From contig DASQKI010000013.1 of NCBI GenBank assembly GCA_035630615.1, positions 1 through 29,427 on the forward strand: DNA of 29,427 nucleotides, written 5' to 3'. How positions within the stretch are numbered: the stretch's first letter is position 1; every line of letters begins with the position of its first letter. A model generated the notes under the pieces. The model was not told where the DNA came from and ran no database searches. It worked only from the letters and a program-made list of their open reading frames with translations. The stretch is from DATFRX01 sp035630615. Lineage in GTDB: Bacteria; Actinomycetota; Actinomycetes; Propionibacteriales; Nocardioidaceae. A program made the position numbers and the translations under genes. This document shows positions 29,381 to 29,427 of the stretch, in pieces.

Positions 29381-29427
29381 GGGCGATTGGCGCAGTGGTA
29401 GCGCGCTTCCTTGACACGGAAGAGGTC
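29381..29427 (+). tRNA. tRNA-Val(GAC), cut by the window end
   Basis: The first 47 bases are present: acceptor GGGCGAT, D arm, and anticodon arm CTTCC-TTGACAC-GGAAG giving GAC (codons GTC/GTT). The rest lies outside. It shares all but a few anticodon-arm bases with the tRNA-Val(CAC) at 27412-27483. Confidence 0.93.

Noticed and set aside
1..29427. CRISPR array, insertion sequence, prophage or replication origin
   Set aside because: No regularly spaced repeats, transposase, integrase, phage structural genes or DnaA-box cluster were seen.

Overview
The window is chromosomal DNA of a high-GC actinobacterium. The evidence is very G+C-rich coding sequence, many GTG starts, a phosphatidylinositol mannoside (PIM) operon, an SsgA/SsgB-like sporulation-division protein, UdgX, and a sigma factor of the SigB/SigF/SigG group. 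SsgA-like proteins point to the morphologically complex actinomycetes, but I cannot name a genus. Coding density is high and no gene-free stretch reaches 300 bases.

Left part (1-9440): a core cluster on the minus strand, read right to left as thrS, HIT-family Ap4A phosphorylase, pgsA-type CDP-alcohol phosphatidyltransferase, PIM acyltransferase, pimA, pdxS and the first 11 codons of pdxT. This is essentially the Mycobacterium tuberculosis order (Rv2614c to Rv2610c, with the pdxS/pdxT genes nearby). Here it is interrupted between the HIT gene and pgsA by an EF-G-like GTPase gene on the opposite strand and a broken LLM-class oxidoreductase gene.

Middle and right part (9525-27300): a dense set of accessory stress and envelope genes. 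They include a tiny Cys/His-rich protein, a rhodanese, a decayed MFS transporter, UdgX uracil-DNA glycosylase, a BON/SRPBCC protein with a small acidic partner, DUF5709, a Dps-type ferritin, a cation diffusion facilitator, the sigma factor, LigD polymerase and ligase as separate genes, a DUF6328 membrane protein, a cytochrome P450 remnant, a CaCA antiporter and CsbD. A lipoprotein/DUF6766 group, a pyruvate-oxidase-like TPP enzyme with a SnoaL-like protein and an HhH DNA glycosylase, an SDR enzyme and a Rho-N-like basic protein complete it. Three genes of 27, 41 and 47 codons sit among them.

The most striking signal is regulatory. Thirteen GGGTAC hexamers lie just upstream of these genes, on both strands. 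Nine have a GNNT element exactly 15 bases upstream and two more have GTTA at the same distance. This is the known Streptomyces sigma-B / mycobacterial sigma-F promoter type, and a sigma gene of that family lies in the middle of the region. I read 9.5-27.3 kb as a clustered general-stress regulon: DNA protection and repair (Dps, UdgX, HhH glycosylase, possibly LigD), ion handling, envelope proteins and redox enzymes. Several of the promoters end 9-10 bases before the start codon with no ribosome binding site, which predicts leaderless mRNAs. Two of them (dps and cdf) are physically interlocked.

Right end (27412-29427): tRNA-Val(CAC) on the minus strand, an ssgA/ssgB-like gene, a strong bidirectional terminator, a class IV aminotransferase (pabC-like), and a tRNA cluster Gly(GCC)-Cys(GCA)-Val(GAC) that runs off the end.
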